From positions 1 through 25,361 of the forward strand of contig JBLHGU010000060.1 in the NCBI GenBank assembly GCA_047615875.1: a stretch of 25,361 bases of DNA. Direction: 5' to 3'. The DNA is from JBLHGU01 sp047615875 (GTDB lineage: Bacteria; Pseudomonadota; Gammaproteobacteria; Arenicellales; CAJQKF01). A program made the translations under genes and the position numbers. The notes beneath the pieces were generated by a model, which saw only the letters and a program-made list of their open reading frames with translations, had not been told where the DNA came from and searched no databases. This document shows, in pieces, positions 7,634 to 14,821 of this stretch (its first letter is position 1; the number at the start of each line of letters is the position of its first letter).

Positions 7634-7654
7634 GCCTCAGACTACAATTGAGGC
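7634..7654. repeat. Inverted repeat upstream of the methyltransferase unit
   Basis: GCCTCA and TGAGGC face each other across a 9-base spacer. No T-run follows, so it is not an intrinsic terminator. It lies about 30 bases before the leader ORF and could be a regulatory site or part of its transcript leader. Confidence 0.3.
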
Positions 7655-7682
7655 TTCGAAAATAGAGTTGTATGGAGATGTA

Positions 7683-7712
7683 ATGGTCATGTCGTACGGT
7701 ACATCAAAATGA
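7683..7712 (+). CDS. Putative 9-codon leader peptide coupled to the methyltransferase
   Basis: ATG at 7683 opens a short frame encoding MVMSYGTSK and ends in TGA at 7710-7712, overlapping the methyltransferase ATG at 7709 as ATGA. It has a good ribosome binding site (GGAG at 7674-7677, five bases before the ATG). The methyltransferase ATG itself has no clear Shine-Dalgarno, and no alternative start lies upstream in its frame before a stop at 7649. The arrangement suggests translation reaches the methyltransferase by re-initiation. Whether the peptide has a role is unknown. Confidence 0.35.
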   Translation: MVMSYGTSK

Positions 7713-8275
7713 GGCAATGGGTCGAAACACGGTCTCACTTTTTCAGGGAATGGGTGCGTGCGCCCCTTATAACAGCCTCGCTAATCCCCTCAAGCCAGGC
7801 GCTTGCCAACCGAATGGCTCAATCCGTCAGGGTTGATGATTCGCCGGTAGTAGAACTTGGGCCGGGAACGGGCGTATTTACCCGCGCATTAATCGCCAGA
7901 GGCGTGCCAGAGAAAAATCTGGTCCTTGTAGAGATAAATCCGACTTTCTCGAGGAATTTACGCAAAGAATTTCCCCAGGCTCGGGTCATACACGGAGCTG
8001 CAGAAGAGCTATCTGAGCTTGGTATGGCACAGCCGGCACGTTTTGTTGTTAGCGGAATTCCTTTAATGTCTACTTCAAATAGTAAGGTTAGACAAATCCT
8101 TGCCAGCGTGCTGGATATCATGACGGATGATGGTAGCCTGGTGCAATTTACCTATGCACCGCGTTGCCCGGTGAATAAAGAATTAATGCAGGAGTTTGGG
8201 CTAAAGTCACAACTACGTGGTGTGGTTTTATCCAATTTCCCACCTGCCCGTGTTTATCATATAAGAAAACGTTAA
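7709..8275 (+). CDS. pmtA: PmtA-like SAM-dependent phospholipid N-methyltransferase
   Basis: A 188-residue class I methyltransferase. The N-terminal block FFREWVRAPLITASLIPSSQALANRM (11-36) is the amphipathic, membrane-associating signature of bacterial PmtA phosphatidylethanolamine N-methyltransferases. It is followed by SAM motif I (VVELGPGTGVFT, 47-58), the acidic end of strand two (LVLVEIN, Glu75) and FVVSGIPLMS (112-121). PmtA enzymes methylate phosphatidylethanolamine toward phosphatidylcholine at the cytoplasmic membrane. Such proteins are often labelled rRNA adenine dimethyltransferase-like because of shared motif I, but the N-terminal block favours PmtA. Translation is probably coupled to the leader ORF. 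The aminotransferase gene follows after 72 bp on the same strand. The exact phospholipid or other acceptor is not shown by the sequence. Confidence 0.7.
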   Translation: MRQWVETRSHFFREWVRAPLITASLIPSSQALANRMAQSVRVDDSPVVELGPGTGVFTRALIARGVPEKNLVLVEINPTFSRNLRKEFPQARVIHGAAEELSELGMAQPARFVVSGIPLMSTSNSKVRQILASVLDIMTDDGSLVQFTYAPRCPVNKELMQEFGLKSQLRGVVLSNFPPARVYHIRKR

Positions 8276-8347
8276 TCCGGCGGGATACATCCGGTTTGCA
8301 TCGCGAACCATACCAGCCAATAGTTAATCAGTACTCGGGAACAAGTT

Positions 8348-9202
8348 ATGGGTCGCATTGTTTATGTGAATGGCGAATATGTTGACGAAAGCGAGGCACG
8401 CGTGTCGGTTTTCGATCGAGGATTTCTTTTCGCTGATGGTGTCTACGAGGTATCGACGGTACTGCGTGGTCAGTTGATTGAAAATTCGTCACATTTAGCG
8501 CGTTTAGAACGTTCACTCGAAGCATTAGGTATGCCTGCACCGATGGATTCGCCCGCAATCGAAGCAGTGCAAAATGAAGTGATTCGCCGCAACAATCTTG
8601 ACGAGGGAGTTATTTACTTGCAGGTGACCCGGGGTGTTGCTGACCGCGACTTCAAGTTTCCGAAGGATACTCGAGCAACGCTCGTCATGTTTACTCAACA
8701 AAAATCGTTGCTGCATGACCCGGTTGCTGCACGCGGAATTTCTGTAATCAGTGTGCCGGATATTCGCTGGCGGCGTCGAGATATCAAGACAGTGGCTTTG
8801 TTGGCTGCCTCTATGGCTAAGCAAGCAGCTGTTGCCGCCGGGGCAGATGATGCCTGGTTGGTTGAAGATGGAATGGTAACTGAGGGTAGTTCAAACAACG
8901 CCTACATTGTGACTCAAGACAATCGAATCATTACCCGGCAACTGAGTCAGGATATTCTGCATGGTATTACGCGCCGTTCTGTCATTGATCTTGCCGAACA
9001 GGAGAACTTGCAAGTTGAAGAACGACTGTTCTCTCTTGATGAGGTTAAACAAGCCAGTGAGGCTTTTATAACCAGTGCTTCCACATTTGTTTATCCGGTT
9101 ATCAGTCTGGACGGGCAGGCCATTGGGTCGGGTCAACCGGGTCCTGTTGCACAGAAACTAAGACGGTTGTATATCGACAGGGCTCTTAGTAGTTTGAGTT
9201 AG
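8348..9202 (+). CDS. dat: D-amino-acid aminotransferase (PLP fold type IV)
   Basis: A 284-residue PLP enzyme of the branched-chain/D-amino-acid aminotransferase family. It begins GRIVYVNGEYVDESEARVSV, then DRGFLFADGVYEV (23-35). The PLP-binding lysine is Lys147 in WRRRDIKTVALLAA, and VTEGSSNNAYIV (178-189) carries the phosphate/carboxylate-binding Glu179. The RRDIK-LLAA context and length are those of Dat, which interconverts D-amino acids with 2-oxo acids (D-alanine plus 2-oxoglutarate to pyruvate plus D-glutamate). Branched-chain aminotransferase and 4-amino-4-deoxychorismate lyase are the nearest alternatives, but both differ around the lysine. The gene converges with the rhodanese gene, with 37 bp between stops and only a weak AT-rich stem there. 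Confidence 0.85.
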   Translation: MGRIVYVNGEYVDESEARVSVFDRGFLFADGVYEVSTVLRGQLIENSSHLARLERSLEALGMPAPMDSPAIEAVQNEVIRRNNLDEGVIYLQVTRGVADRDFKFPKDTRATLVMFTQQKSLLHDPVAARGISVISVPDIRWRRRDIKTVALLAASMAKQAAVAAGADDAWLVEDGMVTEGSSNNAYIVTQDNRIITRQLSQDILHGITRRSVIDLAEQENLQVEERLFSLDEVKQASEAFITSASTFVYPVISLDGQAIGSGQPGPVAQKLRRLYIDRALSSLS

Positions 9203-9239
9203 ATACTACAAACTCAAAAATTGAGAATCCGGCTATATA

Positions 9240-10820
9240 TCAAGGATTCATATAGATGGCAGCTGGATCTCCGGGTAATTGATTAATCAGTTCGATTTCC
9301 CATTGCAAATACCGACGTCCTTCCTGTTCTGCAAGGTGGGGGTCGTCATAGTCATCTGGGTTTAGCATCAGGTCGTTTGTGTCACTGGCCATATTGTCAA
9401 AGCCACTGTCGATTGATCCTCCGGCAGCAATCCAGGAATCAATACCCTCAGTAAGATGGCTTACCTGGTGTCCCATGCGGTGGAGGTCAGTCGCTACCAG
9501 CTGCGCATAGTGCGAGTTGTCGCTGAATAAAATAATTCCATCATTAGATGGTAATTGTTTAACGTCCTGCACAATATTGCCGCGGTGCAAAAACCAGGAG
9601 CCAGCAATATGGCTGTGGCGAAAACCCAGACTGCTACGAATATCAACGATTAGCAGATTCTCAACTTTAATTTTATCCAGTGTCTGGGTAGAGGTTAACG
9701 CAGGCTCAAGGGCGACTTCTGATTTAAATTCAGGTGGTCGAATATGCTTTTCATCGATCCGGTCGATTCGTATAGTAGAAAGGTTCCTGTACCCCATCTG
9801 CCACAGCCAGCTGGCGGTAGATAACGCGCGGACGCCTTCACTATCGGCTAAAACAATCTGACAATTTCGCGTTACGAGGTAATCGTCAACATTTTGTACC
9901 AACTGTCCGCCTGCCACATGTCGAAAATCTTTTAGGTGACCCTGTTGAAATTCTGCAGCAGATCGAATATCGAATCGATAGCAGGTCTGCTCTGGCTTCA
10001 CTGCCAAAAGCTCATCGAAAGAAATTTCCCCGATATCGAGACCTTGCACTAGAGCGTGAGCGCGAACACGTGCCTTTTGCAGCTCCTGTTGATTTGGTTG
10101 TTGCAGGTGGTGGGTATTGTTAATTTGCAGATCTAGATGGGCAAATTGCCAGGCCAGGGTGCCATTTTCAAGCGCGTAGACAGGCATAACGGCACCAGCA
10201 TTGATTAATGTCTGTGCGCCAATAATGCTGCGTGTGCGCCCAGCGCAATGTACCACCGCGATAGCGTCCTCGTCGGAGTCCGCAAAGATTTCGCCAGCTC
10301 GCAGAACCAACTCTCCGCCGGGGCAACCGGTGGCACCAGGAATGCAATAGGCAACATGTTCCTCAGGAGTGCGCGAGTCTAGCAGATGGACCTTTTTATC
10401 AGACTGCAAAAGTTTTGCCAGCTGTTCGGCAGTAATTGAAGGCGTGGAATTTTGATGCTCAATAAACTCACCAAAGGCTTTGCCTGGCACGTTTACACCG
10501 GAAAATATTTCGCCTCCACTTTGTTTCCAGCCGGCGATTCCACCAGATAGTCTATGCAGGTTTTTGTAACCCAGTTCCCGCAGGGTGGCCATGCTTCGAT
10601 CTGCACCATCATCTGCAGAATTAGTTATCACTATCAATGTGTTTTTATTCGGCATAGCCAGATCAATAAGTAGTGGCAAGCGGCTTAAAGGTAAATTACT
10701 TGCACAAAGTAAATGACCTTTAGAAAAGTCCCCTGCTTCACGTGTATCTATAACCGCGAATTCTGTATCAGTCTGAAACAAACGACGTAATTCGATACTG
10801 CTTATTACTGTAATCGGCAT
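9240..10820 (-). CDS. Four-domain rhodanese-like protein with one catalytic Cys
   Basis: A 526-residue cytoplasmic protein made of four rhodanese-like modules, each with its entry block: FAVIDTREAGDFSKGHL (21-37), VHLLDSRTPEEHVAYCIPGA (144-163), YRFDIRSAAEFQQGHL (281-296) and LLIVDIRSSLGFRHSHIAG (389-407). Only module 2 keeps the active-site cysteine, Cys192 in VVHCAGRTRS. At the same place module 1 has ITNSADDG, module 3 LADSEGVR and module 4 LFSDNSHY. It likely transfers sulfane sulfur (for example from thiosulfate or a persulfide) through module 2, while the others are structural or bind partners. Multi-domain rhodaneses with inactive repeats are known, so the layout is not unique. A tail after about residue 475 is rich in Asp. 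It lies alone on the minus strand, 162 bp downstream of cinA. Confidence 0.85.
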   Translation of the reverse strand: MPITVISSIELRRLFQTDTEFAVIDTREAGDFSKGHLLCASNLPLSRLPLLIDLAMPNKNTLIVITNSADDGADRSMATLRELGYKNLHRLSGGIAGWKQSGGEIFSGVNVPGKAFGEFIEHQNSTPSITAEQLAKLLQSDKKVHLLDSRTPEEHVAYCIPGATGCPGGELVLRAGEIFADSDEDAIAVVHCAGRTRSIIGAQTLINAGAVMPVYALENGTLAWQFAHLDLQINNTHHLQQPNQQELQKARVRAHALVQGLDIGEISFDELLAVKPEQTCYRFDIRSAAEFQQGHLKDFRHVAGGQLVQNVDDYLVTRNCQIVLADSEGVRALSTASWLWQMGYRNLSTIRIDRIDEKHIRPPEFKSEVALEPALTSTQTLDKIKVENLLIVDIRSSLGFRHSHIAGSWFLHRGNIVQDVKQLPSNDGIILFSDNSHYAQLVATDLHRMGHQVSHLTEGIDSWIAAGGSIDSGFDNMASDTNDLMLNPDDYDDPHLAEQEGRRYLQWEIELINQLPGDPAAIYMNP

Positions 10821-10982
10821 AGGTAAATATCTTATCGCTGTGCTGTGAAATTTGTCGGCAATTTATCTACAGAGCACCTGATCTGTCGTGTGCCTAAGAG
10901 AGTCTCAGCCTTAAATGGCCGCCTCACAATGTGGCTCATCTGTTATTAAGGTGTAGTTTTAGATTGGAAACTATGCGGGCGC

Positions 10983-12242
10983 TTAATGTTGTTCGAAATC
11001 AATGCGCTGGTAGATGGGCTCGCCCAACAGGTATCGACGTAAGCAGTCAAGAGCTAGTTCGATTATACCTATGCGAACCCAGCCAGCACTGCCGGGTAGA
11101 CAAGTGATGCGACTAGCGGTCCCCGAGTCGCTATCAACTACTATGGTGAATTTTTCGACGGTACTAGTTTCATTCCTACCAGGTATGGATTCAGAGTGAA
11201 TCAGGAGGCAGTGGGTCGAGTTGCTGATTGATCTAGCCTTGCGAGTGTTCTCCAGTGCCCAGTTTTCATTGTTGGAACTGAAACTTAGCCCTAACAGTTT
11301 CGTGGCATTTTTCGGATTGCTCGCTACAAAGCCAGTCAGGCTATTTGCCCAGGACTGACCGTGGCTCGCCAGTCGATCAAGTACGCCACCACCAGTGGCA
11401 CAGTCCACAACGCAAAGATTGCCATCTATAGCCTGGAGTTGATCAAGCAGAATTGACTCAAGTGATTCATCATCCTCGGCAACAATGTAATCCTGAAGTC
11501 GGCTTCGTACCTGTGTAGCTGCGGGTTTTAATATTTCCTGTAGTTGTTCAGTTGATTCGGCACTGGCGAACAACTTGGTTTCAAGCTCCGGATAATGAGA
11601 TTGAAACCCAAGTTTTATGTGCTCGCTTTGGTTGATTTCGTTAATATCCTGCAGCAACAGGTCGGCCCGGGATTCACCGATTCCAAAGGTGTGAAATCGC
11701 TTAAGGCCAGTTACTAGCTGTTTGCCACTCAATTTTCGTAACCGAGGCAATATTTGCTCCGGCAGCATACGCTTAAGCTCTCTGGGCACACCCGGAGTGA
11801 AATAAAAGGGAATTTTCTGGATATCTATAATAAAGCCGCATGCAGTGCCAACCGGATTGTCAATCACCTCGGCACCTGCTGGAAGTAAAGCCTGCTTTCT
11901 GTTGTTGACGGGCATTTCCCGACCACTACCAGCATAGTAGGCGTGTATTTTTTCTAACCATTCCTCACATAGCTCCAGTTCCACTTCGGCGGCTTCCGCC
12001 GCAACCTGCTGGGACAGGTCGTCAACGGTCGGGCCTAAACCGCCGTTTACTATCACCGCATCTGCCAGCATAGCGGCCTGCTGAAAAGCACTTAGTAATG
12101 CGATTCTGTCATCACCCACAGTCAAGCCAACTGATGTGTTGTAGCCGTGTTCCTGCAGATGTTGGGCTATGAAACTGTAGTTGGTGTTAATTGTTTTGCC
12201 GGTTAGGACTTCGTCGCCGGTACAAATTATAGCTATGTTCAA
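10983..12242 (-). CDS. cinA: CinA-family protein with degenerate C-terminal deamidase domain
   Basis: About 419 residues from a TTG start giving NIAIICTGDEVLTGKTINTN, the usual CinA beginning. The first half is the molybdopterin-binding-like (MoCF) domain with VNGGLGPTVDDLS, NPVGTACGFI and TPGVPREL, associated in CinA with pyrophosphatase activity. The last third aligns with the NMN-deamidase (PncC) domain, but its signature is eroded: VDCATGG stands where AESCTGG is expected (about 279-285), and the GSS loop reads GQSWANS. Loss of deamidase activity is inferred. An upstream GTG at 12278 is rejected as start because it sits in one arm of a perfect hairpin. No good Shine-Dalgarno supports the TTG; its case rests on homology. 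The metalloprotease gene lies upstream on the same strand. Confidence 0.8.
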   Translation of the reverse strand: MNIAIICTGDEVLTGKTINTNYSFIAQHLQEHGYNTSVGLTVGDDRIALLSAFQQAAMLADAVIVNGGLGPTVDDLSQQVAAEAAEVELELCEEWLEKIHAYYAGSGREMPVNNRKQALLPAGAEVIDNPVGTACGFIIDIQKIPFYFTPGVPRELKRMLPEQILPRLRKLSGKQLVTGLKRFHTFGIGESRADLLLQDINEINQSEHIKLGFQSHYPELETKLFASAESTEQLQEILKPAATQVRSRLQDYIVAEDDESLESILLDQLQAIDGNLCVVDCATGGGVLDRLASHGQSWANSLTGFVASNPKNATKLLGLSFSSNNENWALENTRKARSISNSTHCLLIHSESIPGRNETSTVEKFTIVVDSDSGTASRITCLPGSAGWVRIGIIELALDCLRRYLLGEPIYQRIDFEQH

Positions 12243-12272
12243 TGAATGCTCGATGTGTGGGTGATGACAACT

Positions 12273-12300
12273 AAACACCTCTATTGTTATAGAGGTGTTT
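12273..12300 (-). terminator. Perfect hairpin between metalloprotease and cinA genes
   Basis: AAACACCTCTAT and ATAGAGGTGTTT form a perfect 12-bp stem with a 4-base loop. On the minus strand it begins 60 bases after the metalloprotease stop and 30 bases before the cinA TTG. A short T-run (TTTAG) ends the stem on that strand, so it may terminate the metalloprotease transcript or attenuate read-through into cinA. The modest GC of the stem and the short T-run make the terminator role less than certain. Confidence 0.5.
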
Positions 12301-12359
12301 TATAGTGTTGCTCTAAGTCTACATTGACTGGTCATAAAATGGCCAATACATAGATCGGA

Positions 12360-13259
12360 TTATTGTCTAGCCAGTAATGCAAGGCGAAGTTGAGCCTTGC
12401 TCGCTTTATTATTAAAAGAGACTTCATCACCCTGAACAGTTAAACCCAGAGATTTCCATAGTTGATCCAGGTCGGGCAGCCATTTTTTCGAACCGGATCT
12501 GGTGTAAAGGTTAGACAAAATATTAGTGCTGGTGGCCTGGTCGGTAATAGTAAATAGCCTGGAAATATCCAGTTTATTTTCGTGAGTCAGCCCCGCAGCA
12601 AGAATTCCCTTTAAGGCATGTTGTAAGCTAAGTTCGTTGTTAGTTTTTTCTCTTATCATCATATCGGCATAGAAGGCAAACAGGGCACCGCCCCAATAGA
12701 CACGACCCCATCGTAAGGTGCCATCAAGACCAGTCTCTCCTGTTACAGGAAGCCCGTGGGGTAAACCACGATGTAGTCCTTTCCAGACCAGGGTTGGTGT
12801 CAGATCGCCAGCCTGTGCGCGAATGATTGACTCAACGTAGGTTGCCAGTCCTTCTTCCAGCCAATGATGTTGCGGGTCAAGTCGTGGCAGTGCAAGATGG
12901 ACCATTTCGTGAATTAATCTCCAATCACCTTGAAGGTCCGCATAACTATTAAATTGGCCAACGGTTAAAGTAATACGCGCTCGAGGAGTTCCATAGGCGG
13001 TTCCGCCTGTAATCCCTCCGCCTGGAAAAAGATCCAGGTCAATGCGGGTTTTAGCTGTTGGAAACTGTCCATAGTATTCCGTCACAATATTTGCCGAATG
13101 CTGAATCCATTTTTGTATAGCGGTTGGATCAAAGTCTACTGGTGCGTTGTGCAGAAAGACATCGAGTTTGGCCTGATCAGACTGTATCGAAAAGGCTGGA
13201 TCCTCGGCCTGGCCTGGCAGGCTGATTGAGATCAGTAGGAGGAGCAATATTGCTGGCAT
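12360..13259 (-). CDS. Exported HExxH zinc metalloprotease-like protein
   Basis: About 299 residues from the ATG at 13259. A hydrophobic leader PAILLLLLISISLPGQA with an AxA-like end (GQA/ED) marks export. The zinc site is HEMVH (117-121), followed 15 residues later by Glu136 in HHWLEEGLATYVE, the third ligand of gluzincin peptidases. The substrate is not known; the family resembles uncharacterised peptidase-like proteins with WLEEG-A-Y motifs. The frame is open to a GTG at 13340, which would add 27 mostly polar residues before the leader and supply the basic residues the shorter N-terminus lacks, so the start is uncertain. Neither start has a clear ribosome binding site. An overlapping signal-peptide-like frame is described under findings. 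It is divergent from the DUF1127 gene. Confidence 0.7.
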   Translation of the reverse strand: MPAILLLLLISISLPGQAEDPAFSIQSDQAKLDVFLHNAPVDFDPTAIQKWIQHSANIVTEYYGQFPTAKTRIDLDLFPGGGITGGTAYGTPRARITLTVGQFNSYADLQGDWRLIHEMVHLALPRLDPQHHWLEEGLATYVESIIRAQAGDLTPTLVWKGLHRGLPHGLPVTGETGLDGTLRWGRVYWGGALFAFYADMMIREKTNNELSLQHALKGILAAGLTHENKLDISRLFTITDQATSTNILSNLYTRSGSKKWLPDLDQLWKSLGLTVQGDEVSFNNKASKAQLRLALLARQ

Positions 13260-13424
13260 AGTAGAAGTAGAGAATGTAGATGTAGGGATAGAAAAATGAT
13301 CACAAATTTTGACAACACAATTTTCATTTAAATCCCGCACACGGATTAGATAGCTCTTCGAATGACCTAAAGCAATTTCTTAGAACATGAAAATACACTC
13401 ATGTCTTGTATGACGATTTATCGT

Positions 13425-13453
13425 TTGTTAAGCGCTTAATCTAGTCCTATATT
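13425..13453 (+). promoter_or_regulatory. Promoter of the DUF1127 gene with internal palindrome
   Basis: TTGTTA (13425-13430) and TATATT (13448-13453) are separated by 17 bases. A perfect 12-bp palindrome, TTAAGCGCTTAA (13428-13439), overlaps the -35 box and spacer, the usual place for a repressor site. The start of transcription would fall near 13460, giving a leader of about 25 bases with GGAG before the ATG at 13486. Confidence 0.55.
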
Positions 13454-13485
13454 AGCCCCACTAGATAACCCACCGGAGACTGACA

Positions 13486-13704
13486 ATGACCACACTAGCT
13501 ATTCACCATGCACCTATCAAAAGCAAAATTTCTAATTTTCGTGGCACCGCGCTGGTTGCACGAATTGACAACTTTGTTACGGAATTAAAAGCCCGAAGCG
13601 TTCGAAGTCTTGCGAAATCAGAGATGCAGCGTCTGCCTGCCTATCTGCTAAATGATATTGGCCTTAACATTGACACATTGGAATTGGGACAAATTCAACG
13701 CTAG
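13486..13704 (+). CDS. DUF1127 (YjiS-like) small protein
   Basis: A 72-residue basic protein. The C-terminal half carries the DUF1127 pattern: RSLAKSEMQRLPAYLLNDIGLNIDTLE corresponds to the family's L-RLSD--L-DIGL--- sequence. Small DUF1127 proteins of proteobacteria are often stress- or phosphate-responsive and some bind RNA; no function is shown here. The start is supported by CCGGAGA eight bases before the ATG. The gene is a stand-alone unit with its own promoter and palindrome upstream and a strong intrinsic terminator 34 bases after its stop. The N-terminal part before residue 25 is not conserved in any pattern I recognise. Confidence 0.85.
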   Translation: MTTLAIHHAPIKSKISNFRGTALVARIDNFVTELKARSVRSLAKSEMQRLPAYLLNDIGLNIDTLELGQIQR

Positions 13705-13737
13705 ATTATTTATCCAGTGGAATCTGTTTGGGTCTTG

Positions 13738-13776
13738 AGTTGCCACTCAGTCTGTTGGTGAGTGGCAACTTTTAAT
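13738..13776 (+). terminator. Intrinsic terminator after the DUF1127 gene
   Basis: AGTTGCCACTCA and TGAGTGGCAACT form a perfect 12-bp stem with a 9-base loop, followed by TTTAAT. It sits 34 bases after the DUF1127 stop and just before the convergent hslO stop. On the minus strand only a weak T signal follows, so it mainly serves the plus strand. Confidence 0.85.
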
Positions 13777-13784
13777 CAGTAAAT

Positions 13785-14651
13785 TTAGTGTGTGGTGTTG
13801 TGGAATAGATTTTCAACATCATTTTTCTCAAAAAGAAATTGCCGATGGCAAAACTGGCAATCAATGCTAATCGTTCCTTGTTCGGCCAATAGTTTTCTCA
13901 CTTCTTCTTGACCAAAATTCAGCAGAACATTTTCTGTCCTCTGACTTGAACAGGTACATTCAAATTTAAGTTGCTGTGGCGTAAAAACACGTACAGTTTC
14001 CTCATGAAAGAGCCGCTGAAGAGCCTGCATTTTGTCGAGGCCGGTTAACTCTTGTTGCCCCATAGTATTCGCCAGCAAAGTGATACGATTCCACGCATCT
14101 GCATCCTCGTTTTCAAGATGATCATCAGGATTGCTGGGCAACTCCTGAATCAGTAACCCAGCGGCTACTTTGCCGTCCGCAGCAAGCCAGAGTTTGGTGT
14201 TTAATTGTTCTGACTGATTGAAGTAGGTTTCCAACGCTTGTGCGAGTGTAGTGCCCTGATACTCAATTATGCCTTGATATCGTTCGCCGCGATCGGGCTC
14301 GATGGTGATAACCAGTTGCCCTATGCCTAGCAGATCGTGACTAACATCATAATCAAATCTTGCAATTCCACGCAGAAGACTCTTTTTACGGCATTCAGAC
14401 ATAAGTAGCTGAAGTTGACCGCTAGTTTTTAGTTGAAGAATCAAATTACCGTCAAATTTCAGCGTTGCTGACAACAGGGCCGAGGCGACAAGGAATTCTC
14501 CTAATAGCTGCTGGATAGCCGGTGGATAATCTTGCTGGCTAAGAACTTCTTGATAAGATGCTGAAATCTGTGCGATTTCCCCACGAATATTAAGTCCATC
14601 GAATAGAAATCTAAGCAGTTCGTCAGGTGATGATTTTGCGTCAGTTGTCAT
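13785..14651 (-). CDS. hslO: Hsp33 redox-regulated chaperone
   Basis: A 288-residue cytoplasmic holdase activated by oxidation. The N-terminal domain shows LLGEFLVASALLSATLKF (49-66) and the C-terminal zinc/redox switch is intact: Cys232 and Cys234 (CTC) and Cys265 and Cys268 (CQFC), followed by HRQFLFEKNDV. Reduced cysteines bind zinc; oxidative stress plus unfolding releases it and exposes the client-binding surface. Length and motif spacing are normal for the family. It stands alone on the minus strand, divergent from the class II aldolase gene across a 170-bp region (14652-14821) and convergent with the DUF1127 unit. A possible TTTACA/TTTATA promoter lies within about 40 bases of the start but is weak. 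Confidence 0.95.
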   Translation of the reverse strand: MTTDAKSSPDELLRFLFDGLNIRGEIAQISASYQEVLSQQDYPPAIQQLLGEFLVASALLSATLKFDGNLILQLKTSGQLQLLMSECRKKSLLRGIARFDYDVSHDLLGIGQLVITIEPDRGERYQGIIEYQGTTLAQALETYFNQSEQLNTKLWLAADGKVAAGLLIQELPSNPDDHLENEDADAWNRITLLANTMGQQELTGLDKMQALQRLFHEETVRVFTPQQLKFECTCSSQRTENVLLNFGQEEVRKLLAEQGTISIDCQFCHRQFLFEKNDVENLFHNTTH

Positions 14652-14821
14652 GAATTAGTTTATAAAACAGCCCAGGGACTGTCGTGTAAAGGAATTGAAG
14701 ATTTATGATATATAGTTGAAGATATAGCAGTTTTCGTTGATATTATTAAGCGACTTTATTCAGGGGGGCGTTTTTTCTGATAGCCCCAGTTTAGATTGCA
14801 CTCAGATAGCGGAGTTTCACA

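Noticed and set aside
9193..9218. Stem TTTGAGTT/AACTCAAA between dat and the rhodanese gene as a terminator
   Set aside because: The stem is short and AT-rich and no T-run follows on either strand. It also includes the dat stop codon. Too weak to call.
14667..14682. ACAGCCCAGGGACTGT as an operator for hslO
   Set aside because: Only 12 of 16 positions are symmetric and nothing else supports it; likely chance.
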